Source: Myxococcales bacterium (lineage in GTDB: Bacteria; Myxococcota_A; Polyangia; Polyangiales; Ga0077539). Taken from it: a stretch of 64,000 nucleotides of DNA. The notes under the pieces were generated by a model. It ran no database searches. It saw only the letters and a program-made list of their open reading frames with translations, and had not been told where the DNA came from. Numbering within the stretch: position 1 is the stretch's first letter; the number at the start of each line of letters is the position of its first letter. The stretch covers positions 1 to 64,000 of the forward strand of contig JAAFIF010000008.1 of NCBI GenBank assembly GCA_013298625.1, written 5' to 3'. Made by a program: the position numbers and the translations under genes. Shown piece by piece: positions 36,684 to 45,331 of this stretch.

Positions 36684-37862
36684 TTACCAGAACACCGGAG
36701 CGCCCCCTGGCCGATCTCGAGCGGACAGCGCACGCCCCGCGGCGGCGGTGCCCCAGGCGAGGATCGCTCCGTTGGTGAGCCGCTGCTCCGTGGTCTTCGT
36801 CAACGAGCGAACTTGCGTGATCGCGGCGTCGAGCGCGACCGAGCCGAGCGCGTAGAGCTCTTCGACCGCCGCGCGATCCGCGAGCAACGCAGACAGCGCC
36901 TGTCCGCTCGACGGAGCGATGGCGCCCGTGTCGAGCAGCAGCGACAAGCTCCAGCGGTCTGGCGGTGAGAGCGGCTGAGAGCCCATCGCAAACGGCAGCC
37001 CCAGCTTGTCGAAGAGCGGGCCGATCGCGAGGGTCAGCGACGCGTAGCGAACGTCCGCGAGCGTCATGGGCCGATCGGCGTACACGCGCGTGCGATCGTC
37101 GTAGGCGCCCATGAGCGCGCGGACGCACTGCTGAAAGAGGGCGTTCGGCGTGACCTGCGTCGGAGCCAGGCCGCGCACCGGCGCGAGCAGCGCGTCGACG
37201 ATCGATGCGCCGAGCCTTCGCTCTCCAGCCTCGTTGGCGGGGATGCGCTCGACCACCGCCCGCAGCCGCGCCAGCGCCTCGTCGAGCCCCTGCGGAGCCG
37301 CGCCCTCGGCCGCGGCGAACGCCACTTCGAGCGCAGCGCGATCGATCGAGCCGAGCGCGTCGGCGTCCACGCGCATGGGGTCTCGCTCGCGCGCGTTCGA
37401 GAGGGCGCCGTTGACGAACAAGCGGTATGCGATGACGAGCGTTCCGGTGTCGGAGCCGAGCAAGACGCCGGTGCGGGTGCGCGTCCGCCACGTGGGGCCG
37501 CAGTCGAAATCGAGCAGCGTCGCGAGCGCGCAGAAGTCTGCTTGCGCGCGAACGCGCTCGAGGTCCGTCGTCTGCATCGCGTCGAACCGTCCGCTCAACG
37601 CCGAGAGCCTGTCGTAGCCGTCCGGGTCGAGGCGACCGAGCGGGCCGTACACAGGCAGCCGAAAGTGCGGTGATTTGCGGACGATCGACGTCGCAGCCAT
37701 GCGCGCGACGAGCGGGAGCTTCGCCTCGCGCACCGTCCAAGAGCGCGAGGGCGCGAGGAGGTTGTCGTCGTAGAGCTTCGAGATCGAACGGTTGATCGAG
37801 TCGACGCGCAAGAGCTGCCAGAGCGCGAACTCTGGCGGCGCGGCTTTGCTGCGTGTGGTCAT
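36684..37862 (-). CDS. DUF1688 (URC4/urg3)-like protein
   Basis: 392 residues. Blocks agree by recollection with DUF1688, the URC4/urg3 family of uracil catabolism: RAQADFCALATLLDFDCGPTWR (compare family LLDAGAGPxWRYRE), YRLFVNGALS, DPMRVDADALGSIDRAALEVAF, and WSLSLLLDTGAI near the end. The N-terminus (SWTVREAKL, SPHFRL) also fits. The family is soluble, without membrane segments, and its reaction is not settled; it acts after uracil is converted to UMP and further processed. Resemblance is moderate, so this needs an HMM test. Upp, an enzyme of the same pathway, is nearby. Confidence 0.6.
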   Translation of the reverse strand: MTTRSKAAPPEFALWQLLRVDSINRSISKLYDDNLLAPSRSWTVREAKLPLVARMAATSIVRKSPHFRLPVYGPLGRLDPDGYDRLSALSGRFDAMQTTDLERVRAQADFCALATLLDFDCGPTWRTRTRTGVLLGSDTGTLVIAYRLFVNGALSNARERDPMRVDADALGSIDRAALEVAFAAAEGAAPQGLDEALARLRAVVERIPANEAGERRLGASIVDALLAPVRGLAPTQVTPNALFQQCVRALMGAYDDRTRVYADRPMTLADVRYASLTLAIGPLFDKLGLPFAMGSQPLSPPDRWSLSLLLDTGAIAPSSGQALSALLADRAAVEELYALGSVALDAAITQVRSLTKTTEQRLTNGAILAWGTAAAGRALSARDRPGGAPVFW

Positions 37863-37913
37863 CGTGTGGCAGGCACTATACGCCCGCGTCCACAGCGCAC
37901 TCTGAGCCAGCGC

Positions 37914-40247
37914 TCAAATCCGAACGCGAACCGTCCGCGCGACCATCGGCGTCATCACCGCCCACGACGGAAACCTCCTCGCGACGCGCAGCATCGGCTC
38001 GTCAGGAAGAAAGCTCGTCGCGATCACCTCGAGCTCGACGGGCTCGTCGCCGCGCACCTCGAGCTCGACCTCTTCGCCTTCGGGGCCGACGCCTTGAAAG
38101 TACGCCGTGGGTCGATTTCCTGCGTATTCGTTGACGGCGAGGCTGCGTCCGAGCGACCAGCGCACGAGGCGATCGCGCGCGACGAACAAGCGAAGCTGCG
38201 TCGTCTCGGTGTGCATACGGATGCGTATGGTGCGCGTCCCGCCGGCGTTGCGGGCGCTCGAGAGCGTCTCGACGCGCGGCGGCGCGAAGGACGGAGGCGG
38301 CGCGGCGACCTCGTGCGTGGGCGCGGGCATGAAGACTTCGAACAGCGGCCACTCGCGGGTCACCGGACGCGCCTCGGGGATGGCGCGGACCACCGGCTCG
38401 AACGGCAGCGCGTCGATCGCGCGCAGCAACACGGCGCTGCGACCGCCCTCTTCGCCGTGCACGACGAACACGCGCCGCGGACGCTCGGCGGTGAAAGGCT
38501 CCCGCGCAGCGCTCGTCGCCACGCCTGCGATCGCGACCGCGACGAACACCAGCGACGCGCGGAGGTGCCCGCCGATGGCGTGCGACGCGATCACAGCTCC
38601 CGCAGAAGCCGCAGAGACGAACACCGCGACGAGGCCCGCCAGCATCGGGTCCGCCGCGGTCGGCAGCGGCAAGAACGCGACCTCTGCGCACATCGTGCGA
38701 AGCACTGGCGCAAAGGCAGCGAGCGCCATCGCTCCTGGCGCCGCGCCGAGCACCGCCAGCAGCCCCCGCGGCGCGCGCGTGCGAAGCGCGACGATCAGCG
38801 CGATCGAGAGCCCCGCGGTCCACAAGAGCGGGATGTACCCGCTTCGCGCGACGCGCGCCGCGGACAGCGCGAGCAAGAGCGACCAGCCCACGACCGCCGC
38901 GACCCACGTCGCGACGAGCGGATCTGCGTCGCGCGCGCGCAGCCGTCTCGAGACTCGGTCCTGCACGGCCATCATCGCGGCCATCGCGGGCGCGACGAAC
39001 GCGGGGATCACCACCCACGGCGCCGAGTACCAGCCGTGCGGACGACGCAGAACGAACGCGAGCACGACCCCACAGAGGACCGCAGCGAGCACGCCCGCGA
39101 TCAACGCGAGCGCCGACCCGAGCGACGCGACCAGGACGGACCGAAGCGTGACCGCGCCGGATCTGGCTGCGAGCACGACGGACGACGCGGCGATCGCGAG
39201 CGCCACGAGCGCGAGGAGCGCAGCGGTGCTCGACCCATAGCGCACGACGAAGAGCCCCAACACGTCGAAGTACGTCACGCGACGCGCGTCGAGCCCTGTC
39301 GGCAGCGGCCCTCCTGTCGCGAGCGCGCGGGTGACGTCGAGCGTGGTTTGGCCGAGGTGTTGGAGCGTTCCGGGTTGCAGTCGGTTCGATCGATCGCGGG
39401 AGGTGTGCGCGGCCCATAGGTCGCCGATGCCCGCGAGCGTGAGGCCCGGCTTGTTCGCGTCGCGAAACGGACGAAAGTCGCCGTCGTGCGAGAGCGCGCC
39501 GCTCTCCATCAAATCGAGCACGACCGACGTAGCCTGCGGTCGAGGCGCGACGCGGGCGTATGCGTCGATGAGCTCGGGGTTTCCCGGCCCAGCGTAGAGG
39601 AGCGTCGCGGCGCCTCCGGGGCTGCCGTCGATGTAGACGTACGCGCGCACGTCCCTCGCGAGCGGGTGATGTCGAATAAACCCATCCGCGCCGAAGAGGC
39701 CGTACTCTTCGCCGCCGTTGGCGAGGACGATCACCGTGCGTTCGAGCACCGGGCCCGCTGCGAGCGCGCGCAGCGCCTCGATGGTGGCAGCCACGCCGAG
39801 CGCGTCGTCCCCCGCGCCGTCGGAGTCGCCGAGCGTGTCGAAATGCGCGTCGAGCAAGATCGCGTCCCGCGTTCGACCGGGCAGCCTCGCGACGACGTTG
39901 GTTACGTGGTAGCGCAGCAGCGGGTACGGGTACGGAGTGTTCTCGTAGAAGCGCTGGTCGCTGACGCGCTGAATCTCGACCTCCACTCGCGGGATCGCGC
40001 GCAGACGCTCGGCGAGGTACCGCGCGGCGCGCTCTGCGCCAGCGCTTCCCGTCGGTCGCACGCCGATCGTGTCCGCGAGCATCTGCACCATCGGCAGCGC
40101 GCGCGCTTCGGAGAACTGCGTCGGCGTGGCGTCGAGGCCGAGCGGGGCGATCGGGCGGTTGGCCACGAACGCCGCAGCGACGATCAGCGAGAACGTGCAC
40201 ACAAGCGCGCACCAGCGCGCGAGCGGACGAGAGAGCGCAGCGGTCAT
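37914..40247 (-). CDS. M28 zinc peptidase with multi-span membrane C-terminus
   Basis: 777 residues. An N-terminal membrane segment (12-30) is followed by a M28 aminopeptidase domain (60-330). Zinc ligands visible: His135 and Asp137 region in LDAHFDT, Asp147/148, Glu180-Glu181 (NGGEEYG), Asp207 and His254. Residues about 345-620 contain around nine hydrophobic helices, then a soluble tail with beta-strand-rich text. The layout resembles eukaryotic ER metallopeptidase 1-like proteins. It is likely an inner-membrane peptidase acting in the periplasm; its substrate is unknown. Confidence 0.85.
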   Translation of the reverse strand: MTAALSRPLARWCALVCTFSLIVAAAFVANRPIAPLGLDATPTQFSEARALPMVQMLADTIGVRPTGSAGAERAARYLAERLRAIPRVEVEIQRVSDQRFYENTPYPYPLLRYHVTNVVARLPGRTRDAILLDAHFDTLGDSDGAGDDALGVAATIEALRALAAGPVLERTVIVLANGGEEYGLFGADGFIRHHPLARDVRAYVYIDGSPGGAATLLYAGPGNPELIDAYARVAPRPQATSVVLDLMESGALSHDGDFRPFRDANKPGLTLAGIGDLWAAHTSRDRSNRLQPGTLQHLGQTTLDVTRALATGGPLPTGLDARRVTYFDVLGLFVVRYGSSTAALLALVALAIAASSVVLAARSGAVTLRSVLVASLGSALALIAGVLAAVLCGVVLAFVLRRPHGWYSAPWVVIPAFVAPAMAAMMAVQDRVSRRLRARDADPLVATWVAAVVGWSLLLALSAARVARSGYIPLLWTAGLSIALIVALRTRAPRGLLAVLGAAPGAMALAAFAPVLRTMCAEVAFLPLPTAADPMLAGLVAVFVSAASAGAVIASHAIGGHLRASLVFVAVAIAGVATSAAREPFTAERPRRVFVVHGEEGGRSAVLLRAIDALPFEPVVRAIPEARPVTREWPLFEVFMPAPTHEVAAPPPSFAPPRVETLSSARNAGGTRTIRIRMHTETTQLRLFVARDRLVRWSLGRSLAVNEYAGNRPTAYFQGVGPEGEEVELEVRGDEPVELEVIATSFLPDEPMLRVARRFPSWAVMTPMVARTVRVRI

Positions 40248-40347
40248 GGGGCAGCGCGATCGCAACGGTCAGGCCGTCTGCGACGTGCGCGCCGAGCGGC
40301 GAATGTTCAGCAAATTCAGCGAGGCCCGGCATCGCTGTCCCCTGTGC

Positions 40348-40361
40348 TGTCCCCGGGGACA
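40348..40361. promoter_or_regulatory. 14-bp palindrome before the FHA-sigma54 activator gene
   Basis: TGTCCCCGGGGACA is a perfect palindrome 20 bases before the GTG start at 40382. A second GCTGTCCCC lies 14 bases upstream, giving a direct repeat of its left half. It could be an operator for the regulator or a short transcript-end structure. Confidence 0.4.
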
Positions 40362-40381
40362 CCGGTACGCTCGGGCGCACG

Positions 40382-41680
40382 GTGAGCGACGACCTGCTCT
40401 TGTCGACGGTGTCTCGACTTGTGGCGCCTGCGAACGCCACGACAGCGTCTCGCGCGCGGTGCACCATCGTGTGGCCCGAGTCGCTCGGCTCGGTGCTCGA
40501 GCTGAGCGAAGACGAAGTGGTGGTGGGTCGCGGCTCGGCTCGGCGCATCGCGCACAACACGGTCTCTCGCGCGCACGCGGCGCTGCGATGGGACCGCGCG
40601 CTCGGCGCGCACACGGTCGAAGACCTCGGCAGCCACAACGGGACGAGCGTCAACGGGCAGAGAATTCGCAGCAGAATCGCGCTTCGAACGGGCGCGGTCC
40701 TGCGCTTCGGCGACGTGCTCGCGGTGTACGAGTCGCTCGCCGCCGAGCCGACGGACGGAGACGACGAGGTGTTCGGCCGAGCTGCGGCGCTCGACGGGCT
40801 GCGGCTCTCGATCGACCGCGCAGCGAGCGACCTCGCCCCGACGCTGATCACCGGCGAGAGCGGAACAGGCAAAGAGCGCGTCGCCCGCGCCCTACACAGC
40901 GCCCTTCGCCGCCCCGGGAGGCTCGTCGCGATCAACTGCGCGGCGATCGCGCCGCAGCTCGTCGAAGCGCAGCTCTTCGGCCACGTGAAGGGCGCGTTTA
41001 CCGGCGCGACCGAGGCGCGCGAGGGGCTCTTTCGAGCGGCCGATGGCGGCTCGGTCCTGCTCGACGAGATCGGCGATCTACCATTGGATTTGCAGCCAAA
41101 ACTGCTGCGTGTGGTCGAAGAAGCAGAGGTGCTGCCCGTCGGCGCGACCCGGCCCGTCGCGGTCTCGGTGAAGGTGATCGCAGCGACGCACCGCGACCTG
41201 CGGGCCGCCGTCGCAGCGGGGCTGTTTCGGGCGGACTTGTACGGCCGGCTGGCGTTGCGCGAGCTGTCTGTTCCTCCGCTGCGCGAGCGCGCAGTGGACG
41301 TGCTGCAGTGGCTCGCGCGCTTCTCCGGTGGCGCGAAGCTCGAGCTCCACCCGGACGCCGCCGAGCGGCTGCTCACCGCCCGATGGCCGCTCAACCTACG
41401 GACGCTCGACCGCCTGGCGCGCGCGCTGGCCGAACGCGTGGGCAGCGCGGTGACGCGCGACGAGCTGCCGCGGTGGATCGACGACGAGACATCTGGCACA
41501 CACAATCAAGAAGCCAGCCAAATTGCAGACACAACGAAGAGATCTCCGACCCGTGACGAGTTCGTCGCGGCGTATCGAGAGCTCGGCGGGAGCGTGCACG
41601 GGCTGGCCAGGCGCTTCGGCCGCGATCGACGGCAGATCTATCGCTGGGTCGAGGCGTTCGAGCTCGATCGAGAGCGCTGA
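40382..41680 (+). CDS. Sigma54-dependent activator with N-terminal FHA domain
   Basis: 432 residues from GTG 40382. Residues 25-115 form an FHA domain (VVVGRG, VSRAHAALRW, SHNGTSVNG), which binds phosphothreonine peptides. The AAA+ domain follows: Walker A GESGTGKE, the sigma54-contacting loop GAFTGA (in VKGAFTGATEA), Walker B VLLDEIGDL and the arginine-finger region. The C-terminus is a short helix-turn-helix (SVHGLARRFGRDRRQIYRWV). It is convergent with a Ser/Thr kinase gene and overlaps it by 43 bases, so the kinase may phosphorylate a partner read by this FHA domain. Confidence 0.9.
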   Translation: MSDDLLLSTVSRLVAPANATTASRARCTIVWPESLGSVLELSEDEVVVGRGSARRIAHNTVSRAHAALRWDRALGAHTVEDLGSHNGTSVNGQRIRSRIALRTGAVLRFGDVLAVYESLAAEPTDGDDEVFGRAAALDGLRLSIDRAASDLAPTLITGESGTGKERVARALHSALRRPGRLVAINCAAIAPQLVEAQLFGHVKGAFTGATEAREGLFRAADGGSVLLDEIGDLPLDLQPKLLRVVEEAEVLPVGATRPVAVSVKVIAATHRDLRAAVAAGLFRADLYGRLALRELSVPPLRERAVDVLQWLARFSGGAKLELHPDAAERLLTARWPLNLRTLDRLARALAERVGSAVTRDELPRWIDDETSGTHNQEASQIADTTKRSPTRDEFVAAYRELGGSVHGLARRFGRDRRQIYRWVEAFELDRER

Positions 41681-43053
41681 GCGCTCGCGCCCCAGCGCGC
41701 GATGAGCAGCAGCGCCATGACGAACGGCGTGATGCGAGAGAGCCATGGGGCGGCGGTGGGCCAGGCGATCGCGGCGAGACCAGCGCCCAACGAGACCGCG
41801 GCAGTGGCGAAGAACAGTCGATGCACGGTCATGCCCAGGCACACCATGCACGCCGCCGCCCACGAGAACGTCGACGCGACGCTGAACGGCTCGCTCGCGG
41901 CGAGGCGCTGCGCTGCGTACTCGACGAGCACGGAGGTGTAATAGAGCGTCGCGAGGGCGACGAGGATCTGCCGCGAGAGGCGGCTCGCGAGCAGCGGACG
42001 ACGAAAGCGCGCGATGATCGCGGCGGCGATCACGGCGGTGACGAGCACCCAGAGCGCCACCTGCGCGCCGTTGGGCGACGAGCGCGGCGCGGGCGCTCCG
42101 GGCGGTGCGAAATAAAGACCGAGCGAGAATTGCAGCGAGACGACGGTGGCGACGAGCGCGGCGCGGCCCGCGTTGGAGTGGCGCAGGTCCGCTTCGGGAT
42201 CGGCGGGCAGCGCGTCGAGCAGCGCGCGCATCGAGTGGAACCGCCGCGAGGGATCCGCGCTCGTTCCGCGGCGAACGACCGCGAGCAGCCACGAAGGAAC
42301 GTCGCGCCCGGCGGGCACATCGACGATGCCCGCGCGCGCAGCGGCGGCGAGCGCGTCGAGGGTCGCTCCCTCAAACGGCCGCGCGCCGAAGAGCGCTTCG
42401 AACAGCGCGACGCAGAACGCAAACTGGTCCGAGCGCGCGTCGGCGGTCGCGCCGTCGAAGAGCTCGGGGGCCATGTATGCCGGCGTTCCGACGAGGGAGC
42501 GGTCGCCGGCGATGGAAGCGTCGAGGGCGAGGCCGAAGTCTGCGACGCGGACGCGTCCATCGTCGCCGATGAGCACGTTGTCGGGCTTGAAGTCCCGGTG
42601 CACGAGCGCGGCCTCGTGCGCGGCGGCGAGCCCTCGCCCGGCCTTCGCGAAGACCGAGACCACCTCGATCCACGAGCGGTTCGTCTGCGCGAGCCACGCG
42701 CGAAGGGTCTGCCCCTCGACCAGCTCGAGCGCCACGAACGCACGATCATCGACGCGTCCAGCGTCGAACACGGTGACGATGTTTTCGTGCGCGAGCCGCG
42801 CGAGCGACCGGGCCTCGTCGAGCAAGCGCTCTTCGCGCCCTTCCGTGATGGCGTGCGGGTGCAGCACCTTGAGCGCGACGCGGCGGTCGAGCTCGCTGTC
42901 GTACGCGCGGTAGACCGCGGCCGTCGCTCCCTCGCCGAGCGCGTCGATCACGAGGTACCGACCGAGCGCGGCGCCTCGCTCGAGGGCGCGCCGAGCGCTC
43001 GCGGCCCGGACGCGCACCGGGCTCGACTGCGTGGGATCTTCGACAACGTCCAA
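41638..43053 (-). CDS. Transmembrane Ser/Thr protein kinase (multi-span C-terminus)
   Basis: 471 residues. Kinase domain about 30-280: glycine loop GEGATAAVY, VALKVLHPH, HRDFKPDN, DFG in VADFGLAL, and APE in YMAPELFD. Four to five hydrophobic helices follow (from ALVATVVSLQFSLGLYF onward), without a periplasmic domain, so this is a membrane-embedded rather than classic single-helix receptor kinase. The last 43 bases overlap the convergent FHA-sigma54 activator gene. Its 5' end lies near 43053, with a GC-rich palindrome cluster beyond it. Confidence 0.87.
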   Translation of the reverse strand: MDVVEDPTQSSPVRVRAASARRALERGAALGRYLVIDALGEGATAAVYRAYDSELDRRVALKVLHPHAITEGREERLLDEARSLARLAHENIVTVFDAGRVDDRAFVALELVEGQTLRAWLAQTNRSWIEVVSVFAKAGRGLAAAHEAALVHRDFKPDNVLIGDDGRVRVADFGLALDASIAGDRSLVGTPAYMAPELFDGATADARSDQFAFCVALFEALFGARPFEGATLDALAAAARAGIVDVPAGRDVPSWLLAVVRRGTSADPSRRFHSMRALLDALPADPEADLRHSNAGRAALVATVVSLQFSLGLYFAPPGAPAPRSSPNGAQVALWVLVTAVIAAAIIARFRRPLLASRLSRQILVALATLYYTSVLVEYAAQRLAASEPFSVASTFSWAAACMVCLGMTVHRLFFATAAVSLGAGLAAIAWPTAAPWLSRITPFVMALLLIARWGASAQRSRSSSNASTQR

Positions 43054-43176
43054 CGATCGCGACGGTACCCGCTGGGATCGAGGTTTCGCTACGGCGGTCG
43101 CGAAGAGAACACAGCCTGCCAGCGCGGAGCCGAAGCGATCGACGCTCTACCGTGGATGCTGCGCATCGCGCGTGAG

Positions 43177-43210
43177 CCGCCATGGCGGTGCATGGCGGCC
43201 GCCATGGCGG
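43177..43210. repeat. Cluster of CCGCCATGGCGG palindromes
   Basis: Two perfect copies of the 12-base palindrome CCGCCATGGCGG (43177-43188 and 43199-43210) are separated by TGCATGGCGG, so a larger palindrome ATGGCGGCCGCCAT also forms in between. It lies between the kinase (leftward) and the Rpn-like nuclease gene (rightward). It could be a regulatory or structural element; no known site matches it by eye. Confidence 0.55.
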
Positions 43211-43291
43211 TCCGCCAGAGTACCGTCGCGATTCGCTGCGAATGCTGCGGGCGATCGAGTGGCGTGCCCGTTGCGTTGGTCGTGGGGCACG

Positions 43292-44233
43292 ATGCCAAGC
43301 TCTCTGCACGAAGCGCTGCGCGACGTGTTTCGCGACGACCCGATGCTGGCCGCCGAGCTGCTGCGGCAGATGCACCGCAGGCCCGAGAGCGCGCCCGAGC
43401 GAGCCGCGCTGGTGGACCCTACGGTCCCGCAAAACGTGTCTCCATCGCTCGCGGTGGACGCGGCGCTGGTGTTCTACAGCGGCGAGAGGGCGGTGATGCT
43501 CGCGCTGGTCGAAGTGCAGCTCGCGATCGACCGCGAGAAGCTCTGGGATTGGCCCGTATATGCGTGCGCGCTGCGGCGCGAGCATCAGTGTCCGTTTGTG
43601 TTGCTGGTGGTCAGCCCTGACTCGGACGTCGCCCAATGGGCGGATGCTCCGATCGCGCTCGGACCGGGAGCCGAGATGCGAGCGGCGGTGCTCGGGCCCG
43701 ACGAGGTTCCGTGGGTGCGCGATGCCGACGAGGCCAGGCGTCGCCCGTCGCTGGCATTTCTGTCAGCCGTGGCGCACGGCAACGCAGGCGCCGATGGAAT
43801 GGCTGCCGTGTTCGCGGCGATGAGCGCGGTGGGTGAGCTCGATGAGGCTCGGGCTCGGACGTATACTGCTGCGCTGTGGGACGCGCTCGACGCGTCGGCA
43901 CGGCGAGCCTTGGAGGTAGCAATGGCGACGAACGACCCTGCGATCGAGAGCAACTTCGAGCGACGAATGCGTGAAATCTTCGAGGCGCGGGGAGAAGCGC
44001 GAGGAGAAGCGCGGGGAGAAGCGCGAGGAGAGGCGCGGGGAGAAGCGCGAGGAGAGGCGCGGGTGCTCGAGACGATGCGCGCGGCGCTCTTGCAAGCCTT
44101 CGCCGAACGGTCGCTCACGTTGTCCGACGCGCAGCGCGCAGCGATCGAACGCTGCTCGGACAGCGCTGTGCTCGCGCGTTGGCTCGTGCGCGCAGCGGTC
44201 GCACTCTCCGTCGACGACGCGCTCGCGCTGTAG
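43292..44233 (+). CDS. Rpn/PD-(D/E)xK nuclease-like protein with (ARGE) repeat
   Basis: 313 residues from ATG 43292. The N-terminal half matches recombination-promoting nuclease (Rpn)-type transposase-like proteins common in myxobacteria: DAALVFYSGERAVMLALVEVQLAIDREKLWDWPVYACALR, with a VEVQ core and Lys at the place expected for a PD-(D/E)xK site. Pair PFVLLVVSP follows. The second half is helical, then the fragment (ARGE) repeated about six times, encoded by the 12-bp tandem repeat at 43985-44056. The C-terminus is another helix pair. The function is unproven; DNA nicking or defence is possible. Confidence 0.7.
   Translation: MPSSLHEALRDVFRDDPMLAAELLRQMHRRPESAPERAALVDPTVPQNVSPSLAVDAALVFYSGERAVMLALVEVQLAIDREKLWDWPVYACALRREHQCPFVLLVVSPDSDVAQWADAPIALGPGAEMRAAVLGPDEVPWVRDADEARRRPSLAFLSAVAHGNAGADGMAAVFAAMSAVGELDEARARTYTAALWDALDASARRALEVAMATNDPAIESNFERRMREIFEARGEARGEARGEARGEARGEARGEARVLETMRAALLQAFAERSLTLSDAQRAAIERCSDSAVLARWLVRAAVALSVDDALAL
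43985..44056 (+). repeat. 12-bp tandem repeat, six units
   Basis: Six head-to-tail units of GCGCGNGGAGAN (alternating GG and AG at the sixth/seventh position) encode Ala-Arg-Gly-Glu six times within the nuclease-like gene. Copy number could change by slippage without frameshift, since each unit is four codons. A partial unit follows at 44057. Confidence 0.85.
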
Positions 44234-44240
44234 CCACGCC

Positions 44241-44294
44241 GTGACGATCAGAGCTGCGACTCACAGCGTTGTCACGAAGGGTGGTGATCGTCAC
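44241..44294. promoter_or_regulatory. Inverted repeat between nuclease-like and ABC genes
   Basis: GTGACGATCA (44241-44250) and TGATCGTCAC (44285-44294) are perfect 10+10 arms with a 34-base spacer. They lie after the nuclease-like stop and 35 bases before the ABC ATPase start. Could act as a terminator without a T-run or as an operator. Confidence 0.4.
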
Positions 44295-44328
44295 CGCGGG
44301 GACAGCGCTTCAGCTACGATGATCGAGC

Positions 44329-45330
44329 GTGTATCGAGCACCAGACGACGGCGCGAACGAGCCGGGCGCGCGCGCGGTCACCGCGAGCGTCGAGCGACTG
44401 CTGGCGGGCTACGGCGGGGCGGTCGCCGTGCACGTGCCCTCACTCAGTCTCCACGGATCGACGGTGTACGGCCTCGTCGGCGCCAACGGAGCGGGGAAAT
44501 CCACGCTATTGCGCACGCTCGCCGGTCTGCAACGCCCCCTTCGCGGCGTGGTGCGCATCGGTTCGAACGCGCTCTATGGCGGCGCGATCGGGCTCGCGGA
44601 CGACGTGGGGTGGATGCCGGACAACGCTCCGCTGCGGGACTCGATGACCGTCCGTGCGACGCTCGAAGCCAGCCCACGCCACACGACGGACGAGCTCGAC
44701 CCGCTCGCGCGGCGCCTCGGCATCGATCGACTGCTCGAGCGAAATTGCGTGGAGCTGAGCCTGGGGCAGCGGCAGCGGGTCGCGCTCGCGAGGGTGCTGC
44801 TCGGCCGCGCGCCGCTCTTGTTGCTCGACGAGCCGACGAACGGCGTCGACCCTGAGGGGCGCGAACTGCTCGCGATTTTGCTGCGCGAACGCGCGCGCGC
44901 CGGCGCCACGGTGGTGGTCTCGAGCCACGCGATCCGCGAGCTCGAAGCGTTCTGCGACGAGTTTGTGGTGATGAGCCGCGGCCGGGTGCACAGCGCGGGC
45001 AAGCCGTCGGAGATCCTCTCGGGCGAGGCCGAGAGCCGCGTCCGCGTGCGTGCGCGGTGGCTGATCGGCCGACGCACGGACCGGAGCGAGGACGCGCTGC
45101 CTTCGCTCGAGCAGGCCGAACGCGACGCGCGGCAGGCGCTCGCGACGATCGAAGGCGCGGCGGTCGTTCGGGTCGACGAAGACGCGCTCGAGCTATCGTT
45201 GCCGGACAACGCCCGGTCGCTCCGCGCGGCGTTGCGTGCGCTGGTCGCGGCGGAGCTGCCCTTGCTGACCTTCGAGCCGCTACGCTCTTCACTGGCCGAC
45301 GCGTTTGCGCGGGCCGCAAAGGAACGTTGA
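44329..45330 (+). CDS. ABC transporter ATP-binding protein
   Basis: 333 residues from GTG 44329. Walker A GANGAGKST (about 47-55), Q-loop region near DDVGWMPDNA, ABC signature LSLGQRQR, Walker B LLLLDEPTNG and the switch His in SSHAIRE. The shape (short linker, GLVGANGAGKSTLLRTLAGLQRP) is that of ABC-2/drug or copper-type exporters. The last ~90 residues are a helix and strand domain of unknown role. The permease starts two bases after the stop. Confidence 0.9.
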   Translation: MYRAPDDGANEPGARAVTASVERLLAGYGGAVAVHVPSLSLHGSTVYGLVGANGAGKSTLLRTLAGLQRPLRGVVRIGSNALYGGAIGLADDVGWMPDNAPLRDSMTVRATLEASPRHTTDELDPLARRLGIDRLLERNCVELSLGQRQRVALARVLLGRAPLLLLDEPTNGVDPEGRELLAILLRERARAGATVVVSSHAIRELEAFCDEFVVMSRGRVHSAGKPSEILSGEAESRVRVRARWLIGRRTDRSEDALPSLEQAERDARQALATIEGAAVVRVDEDALELSLPDNARSLRAALRALVAAELPLLTFEPLRSSLADAFARAAKER

Positions 45331-45331
45331 G

